A DNA stretch of 64,000 nucleotides from Erythrobasidium yunnanense (lineage: Eukaryota; Basidiomycota; Cystobasidiomycetes; Erythrobasidiales; Erythrobasidiaceae). The notes under the pieces are model-generated. The model was not told where the DNA came from, ran no database searches, and saw only the letters and a program-made list of their open reading frames with translations. Shown here piece by piece: positions 12,512-23,710 of the stretch. Position 1 is the stretch's first letter. Each line of letters begins with the position of its first letter. Location of the stretch: NCBI GenBank assembly GCA_001600175.1, contig BCJC01000004.1:1116001-1180000 (forward strand). Direction: 5' to 3'. Position numbers and translations under genes: made by a program.

Positions 12512-14067
12512 GTAGGAGGAGATACCGTTTGATTAGTAACCTATACGCCTTCGTGTAGCTTTAGGCCAAGTCAGCTTTTACACTTAAATACATGCAATTA
12601 TAACGCACATAGCGTAATCTTTCACAGATTCAGTGATCTCGTTCTGACAGTGACACCTACACTACTCGACGCGCCCCTGACACTTCAGCTTATTGTCTGC
12701 TCGAATAGCCTCGGCTGCGGGTCCCACACATTCTTGCAGTCATCCTAAGCTGCAAGACTGACTGCCATCTATGTTCTCGCATATGGATGCATGTCATCTT
12801 GCCTTCGAGCAGCAATAGATCGTCTCAGCTGATTCGAAGATGTTAGCGGAATCGAAGTAAATTACATAGCATTCTAGGACGGCGACGAACACTACGGAAC
12901 ATCAATAGAAAATGGAACGAGTCTGGAAAGATCAAGATGAAATAGAATCATGCCTGACCCACGGGTCTTGCGGGACGAAGGCTAAGCTTCCATGGTGCGA
13001 GACTGTAGCATGATGAGGCGGGTTTGATATGCCGATGAAGAGCTCCTGACTCTGACGATAAAGCAATGCAATGCTGGTTCAGTGCGGTGATCGAAGTATC
13101 TGCGGAATTCGAGCGTTTGCTGCTTTGACTTGGTTTGCTGGATCTGAAGCGATCTTGAGCTCGTCACCTTTCAGTCTTTATTCACTTGCTGAAGGAAAGG
13201 GAGCCAGGAAGGGTAAGTTAGGGTAAGTTTGTTTCAAGCTCGCATCGTGTATCAAGTGAGCTCGGAGACCGGGGGAGGGGATGTATCGAATATCCATTGT
13301 TAAAGCCATGGAGAGAAGGACAAAGCCGCAGAGGATGCCAGAATATGGTCAAGCGATCAAAAAGTCGCTTGCTTGGTCTCATCAGGCCCAACTGGAGGAG
13401 AAGAGGAAAGACGCGTCTTGCCAAGGCTCATGATTCCACGAAAGCAATTCCCTACGCATCTCAAAGCGTACTTGAAGAGCCTTGTTCTGTGACATTCGCC
13501 TTGCAACGAGAGCCAGATATCGTTCCGACTTCAACTATCATGTCCGCTGGCGCCCGCCTTGCAAGCTACGAGTGACCGCATGTCCACATACGTCAAGACT
13601 TGGTCAAGGCCTTCTGTATTGCCGGTCATCCTCCGTCTGCCAATGCCAGAATCGTCACCGATAAGGCCAAGAACAAGAGGCATGGCCGTCCAAGAAGCCA
13701 CAACTCTCGTCTTGTCTGCAGCAAAGGCCTCTCGATGTGGTACAAAGCTGATGTAGACTACCCTCAAGCAATGGCGCCAATAAACAAGCCCAGAGGTGCT
13801 GCGACGACTTCTCCTTGGCCCGTTGCCGCATTTCTGCTTAAGGTTCAAAAGGTACCAGTGCATACTCGTTCTGTGCTGAGAGGGAGAGTACTTGTGTATC
13901 CAGGCGTTCAGACGCCGTGCTGCGGACGAGCGGAAGGAGTGACGCACCTTACTCTTGGATACCTTCCTTGGACATGACGGGCGACTATGAGCGCCTAGTA
14001 CCTCTTGCTCTCTCTTTCTTTTCTTCTTCTCATTCCTTCACAGCACCACTAAGACACAAATTCTCCA
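12512..14067. other. 1.5-kb stretch without a supported gene
   Basis: Frames of 60-138 codons exist on both strands (for example 13600-13977 plus and 13531-13947 minus), but they overlap each other, lack recognisable motifs and no consistent splice model emerges. The last ~150 nt, pyrimidine-rich, look like the promoter and leader of the secreted-protein gene at 14068. A direct repeat of gggtaagtt occurs at 13211-13229. Confidence 0.4.
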
Positions 14068-14692
14068 ATGAGGTTCCTCACTGCCATCACAGGTGCCATC
14101 GTCGCTGCTTCAGCCGTGTCAGCAGCTCCACGACGTGTCGCCATCCGACAAGAACAGACTCCAGCTCCTCCCGCTAGCGAAGAGATCAACGCTATCGTAT
14201 ACTCACCGTCAAACCTGACGGAAGCTGCCGCTGGCTCTCAGCTCAACTTCACTTACTCACCTAATTCTGGTGATACCCAAACCGTAGACTTAGGACTGTT
14301 CCTCTACATTCCTGTAGGTATACCCTTCGCTTCCCCTTCAGCCATTATCGTCTGACGGGGTTGCGATCTCCTGCAGCTCGCTACCGGTCTCGAAGTCCGA
14401 AACGATACTCAAGGCAACCTCGTCGTAGCAGAATGGCTTGATCTTCCTGCCAATCTCACTGCCGGAACTTACCTCATGGGTGTCCGAGAGCACGGCGAAG
14501 AAGTGGACTCCGAGGCTTATCCCAACCACTTCGAGTTCAACGACGCCCCTCGAACTGGTAAGTAGGATGATGCTCATGTCATGGAGTAACAGTGCTTACA
14601 TCCTTCCTTTTTGAAAAGGCGAAGATGACGACGCTGAGCCAGCTCTCTTCTGGGTTGAAGTGACTGCTGCAAACAGTACGGAGGCTGCTTAG
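14068..14692 (+). CDS. Small secreted protein, unknown family
   Basis: Three exons (14068-14313, 14377-14557, 14619-14692), 166 residues. The N-terminus MRFLTAITGAIVAASAVSA is a clear signal peptide with likely cleavage after SAVSA. The mature chain has five N-glycosylation sequons (NLT, NFT, NDT, NLT, NST), no cysteines in the parts read and an acidic tail near the C-terminus (EDDDAEPALFWVEV). Hydrophobic residues alternate in a way that suggests a beta-sandwich, as in several fungal wall-associated proteins, but no family is recognised. No transmembrane helix or GPI-type hydrophobic tail is present, so it should be released or wall-bound. Confidence 0.8.
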
Positions 14693-14937
14693 ACATCGAG
14701 TACCGGGAGAAAGAGACGGGGCACAAGAGGATGATCAATGATACAACTGATGCCCAAAGACAATTCGTGTATCTATAGCAGAGCAGAATGGAAATCAAAC
14801 AGCACTCCCGTTACCTTCAGCCCACCGAGCCTGTAGAAGCTTATGATTTACGGCAGTATCTCATCTCCTTGACCTTGCACTTCACGTTTGACAGTTTCTT
14901 GCATTTCCCCCCTTCTTTCGTTACGCGAACTCACATC

Positions 14938-16251
14938 ATGGCAGCTCGACGCCCAACTCGGTCGAGCAAACCGCCAGCTTCACCTTCGACATCCTCATCA
15001 TCTCATACAGATGTCGACATTGATCATCTTGCAGGGCAGATGCTGGCGACTCTGGGAATATCAAAGAAGAGCTCGATACCGTCGTCCAGTGCAAACAACA
15101 ACGTGAGAACGACGCGTTCAAGCAGCAAGGATGCGTTGAGTGCGTTAGCTACTGCTTCGACTACTACGCCAGTCATGAAGAGCAGAACTGTATCATCTAC
15201 TTCGAATGTGACGAGCGCAAGTGCGAGCTCAAGGAGCCGGATGAGCAGCTCAGAAGCGCATCCTCACGCTACACCTTTGACTGCTATACGGAGACCCGTC
15301 ATGCAAGCTTCTTCTACATCCAAGCGAGTCCCTTCATCATCCGCTACTTCCCTCCAGAAATCTCCCAAAACAACAAACTTGACAAACAATAACAACAATA
15401 ACGCGCTCAGCTCATCCAGCAGTACTGCTATGCGGAGGAAGTCATCTGCACCTCCTCCTCCTGTATCAATCACGTCCGAGGAATACTCGTCGCTCGTATC
15501 TCTTCTAGCAGCAAAGGACGCTCAGATCGCTTCTCTCGAAACGAGCTTACAAGAATCTGAAGAACGCGTTTCAACACTCAGTACACGTAACAAGGAGCTA
15601 GAGAAAGAAGCGAGTATAGTAGCTGCTCAGCTTATCGTCTCTCCTTACACTGCTGGAATTACCGCTAGCGGGTCTAGGAAAGCTCTAGTGGGAAAGGCGA
15701 AGAACAACGATGATACTTCGAATGTTAGCAAGAGGGAGTATGAGGATATGAAGAAGCAGTATGAGATGCAGGAGAACCTGTTGCTTGGCTTTCAGAGGGA
15801 GAACGAGAAGGCTATGGTTGAGATCGAGACTTTGAAGAAGAGGTGAATTCCCCGTTCTTGAGCAGAATGCTAAAGCTAGGGCTGATGAACTCTGAAACTA
15901 TGCAGAGAACGATCGCTTGTCGAGCAGCTGAAGAAGGTCTATGGCCCTACCTTCTCCGCCGACATGGACCTCCCTTCTTCTCCCTCAAACACACTAGAAG
16001 GTGTTCTTCCAACTTCTTCCGCCCGCAATACCCTCACATCGCCTCTACCTGCAAAGACGTCACCAGAGAAGCGAGAGTTAGGCCAAGTTGATCCTCAAGC
16101 GTTGATGGAGCAGTTGTTATCGGTGCAAAACCTGGTTCAAAGGTTCGAGAAGAGGCTGATAAGTAGAGAGACGGAGCTCATCAAGCTGGAGGAGGAAGCG
16201 AGGCAGAAGAGCAGAGTAGCGGAGGAGTTATTCATGACTGCTGCTGCATGA
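14938..16251 (+). CDS. Coiled-coil protein with disordered N-terminus, unknown
   Basis: Two exons (14938-15842, 15906-16251), about 416 residues. The first ~175 residues are Ser/Thr/Pro-rich, beginning MAARRPTRSSKPPASP. From about residue 180 (EEYSSLVSLLAAKDAQIASL) through KKRERSLVEQLKKVYG the pattern is heptad-like coiled coil, broken by a short Pro/Ser linker. A second coil covers the C-terminus (QALMEQLLSVQNLVQRFEKR). An upstream in-frame ATG exists at 14788, but it lies far ahead of the basic start and the ATG at 14938 is preferred. Such layouts occur in spindle-pole, kinetochore and septum scaffold proteins; nothing here decides between these. Confidence 0.72.
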
Positions 16252-16408
16252 AGCGGGAATTGTTAGGAGAATTCGGTTGGGTTTAGGGTGATGGTGTTGC
16301 TCACTTGCTTGGAGTAGTCGGTAACCTGTGTGCAGCCTTGTTGTTGATAGTTTTCTACATGACGTGCCTTGTGCCTGGCCTTCTCCACCTTTCCTTCCCT
16401 CCCTTACA

Positions 16409-16496
16409 TTTCCTTCCCTTTTTCCCTTCTTCCCTCTCTTTTCTTTTCTTTTCTTCTCTCTCTCCTTTTCTCTCTTTCCTCTCTTTCCTTTCTCCC
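16409..16496 (+). promoter_or_regulatory. 88-nt uninterrupted pyrimidine tract upstream of DMC1
   Basis: Every base from 16409 to 16496 is C or T on the plus strand. It ends about 53 nt before the proposed DMC1 start codon, so it lies in the promoter or 5' leader. Long pyrimidine leaders are common upstream of fungal genes, but this one is unusually long and pure for this window. Confidence 0.75.
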
Positions 16497-16549
16497 AACT
16501 CAATCCAACTTCGCACTCGCCCAAAACTCGCTCAGCACACACATCAGAC

Positions 16550-18321
16550 ATGGTCAGCAGCTCACACTGACGCATGTAAATTGCTATACGCTGATGTTGC
16601 TTCCTGTCTCTCTCCGCTGTTTCTCTTGTCTGTCCTCATCCCATCCTGGTCGTCTCCCTGCGCACTTGTCCCGCTCATCACAGTCCGAACCATTCTTCAT
16701 CGACGTCGACCAGCTACAAGAGCAAGGTATATCAGCTCAAGATATCGCAAAGCTCAAGTCGGCTGGTGTAGCTACGGTCAAGGGTGTTCAGCAAGGTCAG
16801 TTCATAACAGCCCGACCGGTTTCACCAAGCTGACGCAATCTCTGGTCTCCCAGCTACAAGAAAGAACCTATGCAAGATCAAAGTAAGTCGTGCATTCTCC
16901 GCCTTATCCTGGCATGGATTCACTGAATCCATCTTGATTGTCAAGGGCCTCTCCGAAATCAAAGTCGAGAAGATCAAGGATGCGGCAGGAAAGATCTTAC
17001 CCGCAGCATTCATGACTGGTCTGGAAGCTGCAAACAAACGATGTGCCGTATTCAACATCTCGACTGGCTCGAAAGCCCTAGATGGAATCTTAGGCGGTGG
17101 TATCGAGAGTCGTGAATACCGTCTTCGGCATACTGGAAGTGGATACAGAATTGATGTGGTGTTCTGGCAGAATCAATGACGGAGGTCTATGGAGAGTTCC
17201 GAACGGGAAAAACACAGATGGCACAGACGCTTTGTGTTCTCGCCCAGCTTCCTAGAGATATGGGAGGTGCTGAAGGAAAGGTGTGTCATCCTTCATATCT
17301 CTTCGTCCGATATGTTGAGTCTCAAATGGTACTCATCGCTTCTTAGGTCGCTTATATTGACACGGAAGGCACTTTTCGACCGGAAAGAATTCAGGCTATT
17401 GCAGATAGGTTTGGTGTCGGTGAGTGTCAATCGTCGCTACATCTGTATAAGGAAAAGGCTGAGACGTGTTCTCAGATGGTCAAGCCGCTTTGGATAACAT
17501 CGTAGTGGGCAGGGCACACAACAGCGAGCATCGTATGCTGCTTTCTATTCTTACAGCCTTGAGTCCGCTAACATACCTATTCCTGCAGAGATGGATCTCA
17601 TCAACATCCTCGCTGCCAAATTTGCTGAAGAAGACTGTTATAGACTTCTCGTATGTATTCCTTGACGGCATATCGTATACTTTTCACTCATTCATCTTGA
17701 TTTTTCTGTCATCTAGATCGTTGATTCCATCATGGCTCTTTTCAGAGTAGACTACTGCGGACGAGGCGAGCTTTCAGAACGACAACAAAAGCTCAATCAG
17801 ATGCTTTCAAGACTTACTAGAATCAGCGAAGAGTACAACGTCGCTGTCTTCATTACTAATCAAGTACAGGGTGATCCGTACGTTCCGCTTTCCTTCCTCT
17901 CAACGAGATCCCGACTGACTTCGATTACCGATATCAGTGGTGCTTCTGCTCTCTTTGCTGGAGCCGATAAGAAGGTTAGCGTCATCTTTTTCTAATGTTT
18001 CTAAGTCAGCTAACGCGATTTCTTGCAGGCCATCGGAGGACACGTTCTCGCTCATGCCTCAGCTACCCGAGTATATCTACGAAAGGGAAGAGGCGAGGAA
18101 CGAGTAGCCAAGATCCACGACTCTCCTAATGTGGGTGTACACGAGTTGTTTGACAGGGGCTTTGCTGACGTTCCTCTTACTCCTCCTTCTTGCGGTCATA
18201 CAGGTACCTGAAGGGTAAGGTCGCCTCTTCGCAGACTAGTTCTTGACTCTTACTGACGCTTCTTCCCGTATCTAGAGAAGCTACATACAAGATCGGCGCA
18301 GGAGGTATTGAAGACGCTTGA
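16550..18321 (+). CDS. DMC1: Meiotic recombinase DMC1 (RecA/RAD51 family)
   Basis: Thirteen exons: 16550-16552, 16684-16795, 16854-16882, 16946-17111, 17171-17280, 17347-17419, 17476-17532, 17589-17650, 17717-17877, 17938-17974, 18029-18130, 18204-18214, 18276-18321; 322 residues. Visible in order: [13 protein letters not shown], helix-hairpin-helix [21 protein letters not shown], Walker [23 protein letters not shown], Walker [51 protein letters not shown] and the end [22 protein letters not shown] and GGI.DA favour DMC1 over RAD51. The protein forms the strand-exchange filament in meiosis. Exon 12 is only 11 nt. The start exon (ATG alone, then a 131-nt intron) is an inference; the first firm residue is SEPFF at 16684. 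Confidence 0.93.
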
Positions 18322-18813
18322 TTGGCCCACCCTGACGACTCTTTCTTCGTGTCTGGCGATTTCTCCTCTCATCTCTCGTTTTCTTATCACCTTCACTTCC
18401 GCTTATACTACACATGCTTCCACTAGCTACTACTTCTGAACTTCCACGACACCCTACTCGGGCTGTTTACCCTTCATCTTTTCCTTCATTCTTTTCTGAA
18501 TCTCGCTTTCACGCTTAGTATATCACGTCTTTACATCCTTCTGTCAGGTAGTATGATCGGTCTATGTTTCAGTCTGTTGGTGCCATAGTATCTTCGTCGC
18601 GTGCATGCATGGTTCAGTTCGATAAGTCGTTTCATCATTTCAGCAGAGCAGAGCAAGCATATCTACATCTGATTGTCTATACCAAGTAAGTATATCTCGC
18701 TCGCTTCTTGCTCCCGAGGTCCTCAGCAGTGGCAAGGCGTGGTTCCTGTCCTCTCTCTGAATTTTGCAAGCAACCCTCTCTTCTTGCAAGTCGCATCAAA
18801 AAGGAACGAAATC
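18322..18813. other. Intergenic region, DMC1 / eEF1B gamma
   Basis: About 490 nt between same-strand genes, pyrimidine-rich between 18320 and 18560. Expected to hold the DMC1 3' UTR and the eEF1B gamma promoter. No gene or RNA structure seen. Confidence 0.45.
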
Positions 18814-20636
18814 ATGGCTCCAACACTTTACGGATTCGGTAGGCTGCACATACAACACTTCTACCTTCATCCCAGTATTCTGACTCGCCCAACTCTGCTC
18901 GCACAACCCTCCCTCGAAAAAAAACGAATGAAAATTGTTTGACTTGACGATGAACGCATGATTTACAGCAAGCAACCCACGCACGCTGGCTGTACGCGCT
19001 GCTGCAGAGTACAGCGGCGTAGAGGTGTCGTACACCCAGATTGAGGACATCTTCAACAAGGACGCCCTCCCAAAAGAGTTCTCGTCAAAATTCCCTTTGA
19101 CAAAGGTGAGCGCAGGCTCGCTGGGTACTCAAGTGATATGTCCAGATTTATAGTGCTGATACTGTTGATATCGCAGGTCCCAGCCCTTGAGGATGGCAGC
19201 AACACCGTCACCGAGACAATCGCTGTCGCTTTCGTACGTGACCTTCAGATGACTCTTCTGTGCCTTTTCGCTAAACGGAATATTCTCATCTTTCCCACTT
19301 TGCTGGACTATTACTTTCTCGGCTCAACAGTACCGTAGGTCTAGCTCAGTATTCATGCACAAACGCAGGGCAGAAAAGCTAATTGTATGCTTGATTTTTG
19401 CAGTCGCCAACCAGAACGGAGATATCCAGAGCTTGTTCGGCAAGACTATCGATGAGAAGACAAAGGTTCTCGAGTGGTCATCATGGGCCAACTCCCTCCT
19501 CCTCCCTACCCTTGGCGAGTGGTGCGTCAAAGCACAATCAAAGACTATCTCCACTGTGCTGATCTTATGCACGCAGGTTCGTTCCTATCGTCCGTGGACC
19601 TTACAACAAGAAGGCCTCCGAGGACGGCAAGGCCGCTTCTGCCAAGCTGTACGCCTACCTCGACAAGTACCTAGCCGACAAGACCTTCCTCGTTGGCGAG
19701 CGCATCTCATTTGCCGATCTCATCACTGGTGCTGTCCTCCAACGCGGCTGCGACCACGTTGTCGACGCAACCTTCTTTAACCAATATCCCAACGCTCTCC
19801 GATACTTCAACACCGTCCAGCGACAAGCTCAAGTGCAGAAGGTACAGGGCAAAGAGCCTTCCATCATCGAGAAGCCCAAGGAGTACGTTCCCCAAGCTAA
19901 AGAGAAGAAGGCCGCACCCGCCGCCGCTGCTGCTGCCGCTACACCAGCTGCACCCAAGGCAGCTAAGGCAAGCAAGAAGAAGGAAGTCGAGCAGGACGAC
20001 GAGGAGGAGGAGCCTTCTGCAGCTGCTCAGGAACCAAAAGCCAAGCACCCTTGTGAGGCGCTCGGAAAAGCCCAGCTTAACCTGGAGGACTGGAAGAGGA
20101 AATACTCAAACGAGGATACCCCCGTCGCTATGAAGTGGCTAGAGGAGAACCTCAAGCCTGACGAATACTCGTTCTGGAAGGTCGTCTACAAGTACCCCGA
20201 GGAGCTTACCCAGGGTGAGTCGCGCCTCTTGCTTTGACTGTCAAAGAGAACGACTACTACTAATAGCTCGCCGCAATAGTCTTCATGTCCTCCAACTTGA
20301 TCGGAGGGTTCCACACCCGTCTCGAGGGAAGCAGGAAATACCTGTTTGGATCCGCCTGTGTGTACGGCGAGAAGAACAACTCTAAGATCCAGGGTGTCTA
20401 CATGCTCCGAGGACAGGGTATGTCCTAACCCTCACAATTTTCCAAGCGAGCACAGCTGATCGATCGGTATCAATTCTACAGAATGGAAGCCCGTCTTCGA
20501 GGTCGGTCCCGACTACGAGTCTTACGAGTTCACTCCTCTGGACTTCAACAAGGACAAGGAGATCATTGCCAAGAACTGGGCTTGGGAGGACGAGATGGAC
20601 GGCCTCAAGGTCGCCGACGGAAAGGTCTTCAAGTAG
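18814..20636 (+). CDS. Translation elongation factor eEF1B, gamma subunit
   Basis: Eight exons: 18814-18838, 18969-19105, 19177-19233, 19331-19334, 19404-19521, 19577-20214, 20280-20417, 20482-20636; 423 residues. Residues 1-80 are the GST N-domain (MAPTLYGFASNPRTLAVRAA, FPLTKVPALEDG), about 85-210 the GST C-domain (VGERISFADLITGAVLQ). A Lys/Ala/Glu-rich linker (AAPAAAAAAATPAAPKAAKA) follows, then the EF1G domain (LNLEDWKRKYSNEDTPVAMK, FMSSNLIGGFHTRLE, WAWEDEMDGLKVADGKVFK). It scaffolds the nucleotide-exchange complex that recharges eEF1A. The 4-nt exon TACC (19331-19334) is required: the flanking exons are out of phase without it and it restores FYLANQNG. A strong branch site actactaatag lies in intron 20215-20279. 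Confidence 0.95.
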
Positions 20637-21882
20637 GCGATGCACTTCCAATAGATGACGTAGTAGTGCTCTGAAGCCAATATAGATGAGAATGAATGAG
20701 ATTAGAGAATTCTGTGAGACTCGCGTTGTTTCCCGTTGTTTCTCACCTATTCGTCCCTCTCCTTCCGACTATCTTGATGCAAACTAGAATATACTGGAAA
20801 CAGTCAGACCAACATCACATCGTATCATCACGAGAGCTTAAACGCCACGGCTAGTCGTGTCTGGCATTGCTACATTGTCCTGGAAGAAACCACCACCGGC
20901 TCGAATCTATCGACCTACCCGGTCAACAGAGCAGCACAAGCGTCTGAAGCACGGTGTTGTGATGTTGTCTGACGGAGCACGTCATGGATTGCATGAACGC
21001 CGTAGTGCTAGCCCGGTAACTAGGGACATGGCCAAGCTAGAAACCCGCTTATCTAGCTTGGACCCTGGAAGCGGGTGCGCTGAAACAGCAGGAATGTCCT
21101 GTCGGAGTTGTGCATTCTCGAAATCTTCAGCCTTCTTCCATCTGTCTCTGATCTCTAATCTGTCTCTGCGTTATCGCGAGAGAGACATCTCATCCGCCTA
21201 CCCCAGCTTCCGTCCTCCTCCCTGCTCATTCTGACTGCCCGATATTCACCCACGCGCTCACTTCAAGGCCTTCCTTCTTACGCGAAGGCGTCCTGCAGTT
21301 GCTCTGCCAGACAGCACATCCTCTTTCTGGACTCTATTCAATCGCAAGGACGGCCTTGCAAATCTCAGATCTCGATCTTGCGACTTCAATACATTACACT
21401 GACACCGAAGATGCGTCGAGCTGTCTAGCGACTTCTGGGTTGGACAATACGGCTACCCGACTCTCATAGTCTAGACACCTCCGGGGTCTCCGGCTTTCTC
21501 TCCAGCTTTGCAAGTCTTCCTTCTGGCCATAAAGAGCAGAGCATTCTTCTGTTCCTTCCTCTCACTCCCATCAACTTTCAACCTCTTAGACCCGAACCAG
21601 GTCTCACTGCTCAAAACTCGGCCTATAGCCTTCGTAAGTGACCTGCTATCTTCAATCCACATCATCACTGCCACGTTTGAGAAGAGCTGACATCGATGTC
21701 AATCCCCCTTTGTCGATAGAATCAGGGACACCGCCGGCTGTGACCCGAAGAGAAGGCTACGTAGCGTCTCCGGCTGTTCACAGCATTCAAGTAGCCGAAA
21801 GTCAAAAGAGGCACAGCTTTTGTTCTGCTATCTTCCTTATCGTCCTCCTCCCTTCGCTTGTCTCATTGCAGTCTGCTCAACG
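20637..21882. other. 1.2-kb region upstream of the Ser/Pro-rich gene
   Basis: No supported gene. The first part holds the eEF1B gamma 3' UTR; from about 21100 it is pyrimidine-rich and probably promoter plus a long leader for the gene at 21883. A perfect inverted repeat lies at 21032-21061 (own entry). Confidence 0.45.
21032..21061. repeat. Perfect 10-bp inverted repeat with 10-nt loop
   Basis: Arms 21032-21041 (ccaagctaga) and 21052-21061 (tctagcttgg) are exact reverse complements around a 10-nt loop. It lies in intergenic DNA. It could form a hairpin in DNA or RNA, or be a dimer binding site; no function is shown. Confidence 0.7.
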
Positions 21883-23710
21883 ATGGCGCGCAAACGTGAC
21901 AGCGCGACTTCAAACATGTTTTCAGACGAAGAACTCATGGCAAGCTTGCGAAGATTAGATCGGCGAGACGCCGGCTCTGGATCTGCTGCTCGTCAAGAAA
22001 GGGATTCAACTTTGTATGGCGGAGTACGTACAGCATCGAGGACTTCTCTAGATCTGCTTAGTCCCAGCTCTGGAAGAGGACGAGTTGGCGGAAGCAGTAG
22101 TGAAAGTGGAAGCAGTTCACGACCCAGCCTTCTATCCTCATCGCGTCCTTCTTCCTCGCCCTATCTCCCTTCTTCATCGTCGGCAGGCTTTCCATCCTCG
22201 TCTTCATCTCGCTTACCTCCTTTGCCCTCGCTTGGCCTACCGCCATCTATGGCTCGCACGAGGACAGATCCTATACCTATTTCTAGGAAGCCTACGAGAA
22301 TCGGATCATCAGGGTACGGATTCGGCTCGCTGGAAGAGGAATTCGAGCAATCTGGTCCTGCGCAATCGTATCAGGTCGACATCTTCGATAATACGTCACG
22401 TAAGGCTATCTTCCCTTACTCTCCTTCTTGTCCTTCTCTTTCGCGTCTGCACAGCTTAAGTCAACTAAGCTAGCTGCATCAGCCTCCCGACACGCCTTAT
22501 ATTGATCAGTAGACACGTCACGGCATGTTAGCCGCTCGTTCGTACGCTTCTTCCCAGCAGCAAAGTCAAGATTGCGTCGAAGTAGAGAACAGCGGTTGAC
22601 GCTTGCTTTCTTCCTCCTCACCTGCCTCTCCCTCTCCCTCTCCTGATCCTCCCTGTTCCCTCTGTCCTGCAAACCATCCACTTTCGTATGTCTAGAACTA
22701 TTGGTCGACGACGATCCAGCAAGCGACAGTGAAGACGACATTCCGAGAGGTAGATCGCGCAGTAGAGCACGCCGTAATAGCTTTACGCCCCGTAGTCGAA
22801 GCGGTTCTCCCACAAACACGATGAACAGAACACCTCGAGATGGCCTTCCTTCCCTCGATGATCTCAATTTCAGCGATTACGAACCTTCAGATCCACTAGC
22901 TTCTGGTTCGGGACTCAGCCAGATGTTCAGTAGAAGAGGATCGGGATCAGGATCAAGTTCAGGATCTACGAGACCTAGAAGTCGAAGGAACTCTACCAGC
23001 TCACTGAGTGGATCATTCGCGAATCTCGGTGTGAGCGAACATTACATCTTCCTAAGGTAGAAATTGCGAAATGACTGATGCTTTCAATGTGGTGCAGCTT
23101 GATCCGAATTCTGGTCTACCACCTCCAGATCGCACACTCTTCCAGACTCCATCCCCTTCCTCCTCACGAAGCGGTCATCGACCTCCTAGCATGCAGCTAC
23201 CTCCTCTTCCACCTCTCCCAAGATCAGGTAGCAGTAATTTCAGCTCTACTTCCTCCTCACGCGGTCTTGGCGGTCTATACAGTCCTCCCTCCACAGGTCG
23301 ACCAGGTCCTTCCTCCGATTTCCGATCCCAGCCTATCCACATACCCGGCTCTACACCTATACCGCCAAAGATCAGAGTAGCTGGACGACCCTTGATGAAG
23401 GGCGAATATGAGTTCATGGGAACACTACCGTCGGAATTACCGCCGCTCAACATGCCTCTGACTCCACCTGGAACGGCGAATAGAGGACTATCCGATGAAG
23501 CTGTCTTCCCTCCTTTAGACTTCACGCGCATTGATCCTGTGAGTGCATTTTGAAGAGGCAGGCTTAGAACAGAGCTGAAAGCTCAATTAAAAGTCGCAGT
23601 TGCAGAGAGGTCGCATGCCCCGCCGTACGTGCAGTCTCTATGTGACATCGAGAGTGAGAAGCTGACTGTTCCATCTAGGAGGCTCCATCTCCGGCACCAG
23701 AGGTCGTTGA
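21883..23710 (+). CDS. Ser/Pro-rich, mostly disordered protein, unknown
   Basis: Five exons (21883-22399, 22696-23030, 23098-23538, 23600-23624, 23679-23710), about 449 residues. It begins MARKRDSATSNMFSDEELMA, a short acidic/amphipathic block, then long Ser/Arg/Pro-rich runs with many RRxS and SP sites that would suit kinase control. The least biased block is near the end of exon 3: KIRVAGRPLMKGEYEFMGTL followed by PSELPPLNMPLTPPGTA. No catalytic domain is seen and the family is not recognised. The intron 22400-22695 is 296 nt, long for this window, and could hide another exon. The last two short exons are the least certain part. Confidence 0.65.

Noticed and set aside
13205-13235. Telomere-like ttagggtaa within a direct repeat of gggtaagtt
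   Set aside because: Only two units of about 10 nt in the middle of a gene-rich region; too short to call a telomeric tract.
13531-13977. Overlapping open frames on both strands (125 codons plus, 138 codons minus) as genes
   Set aside because: Neither shows a motif, plausible start context or consistent splicing, and each overlaps the other almost fully.
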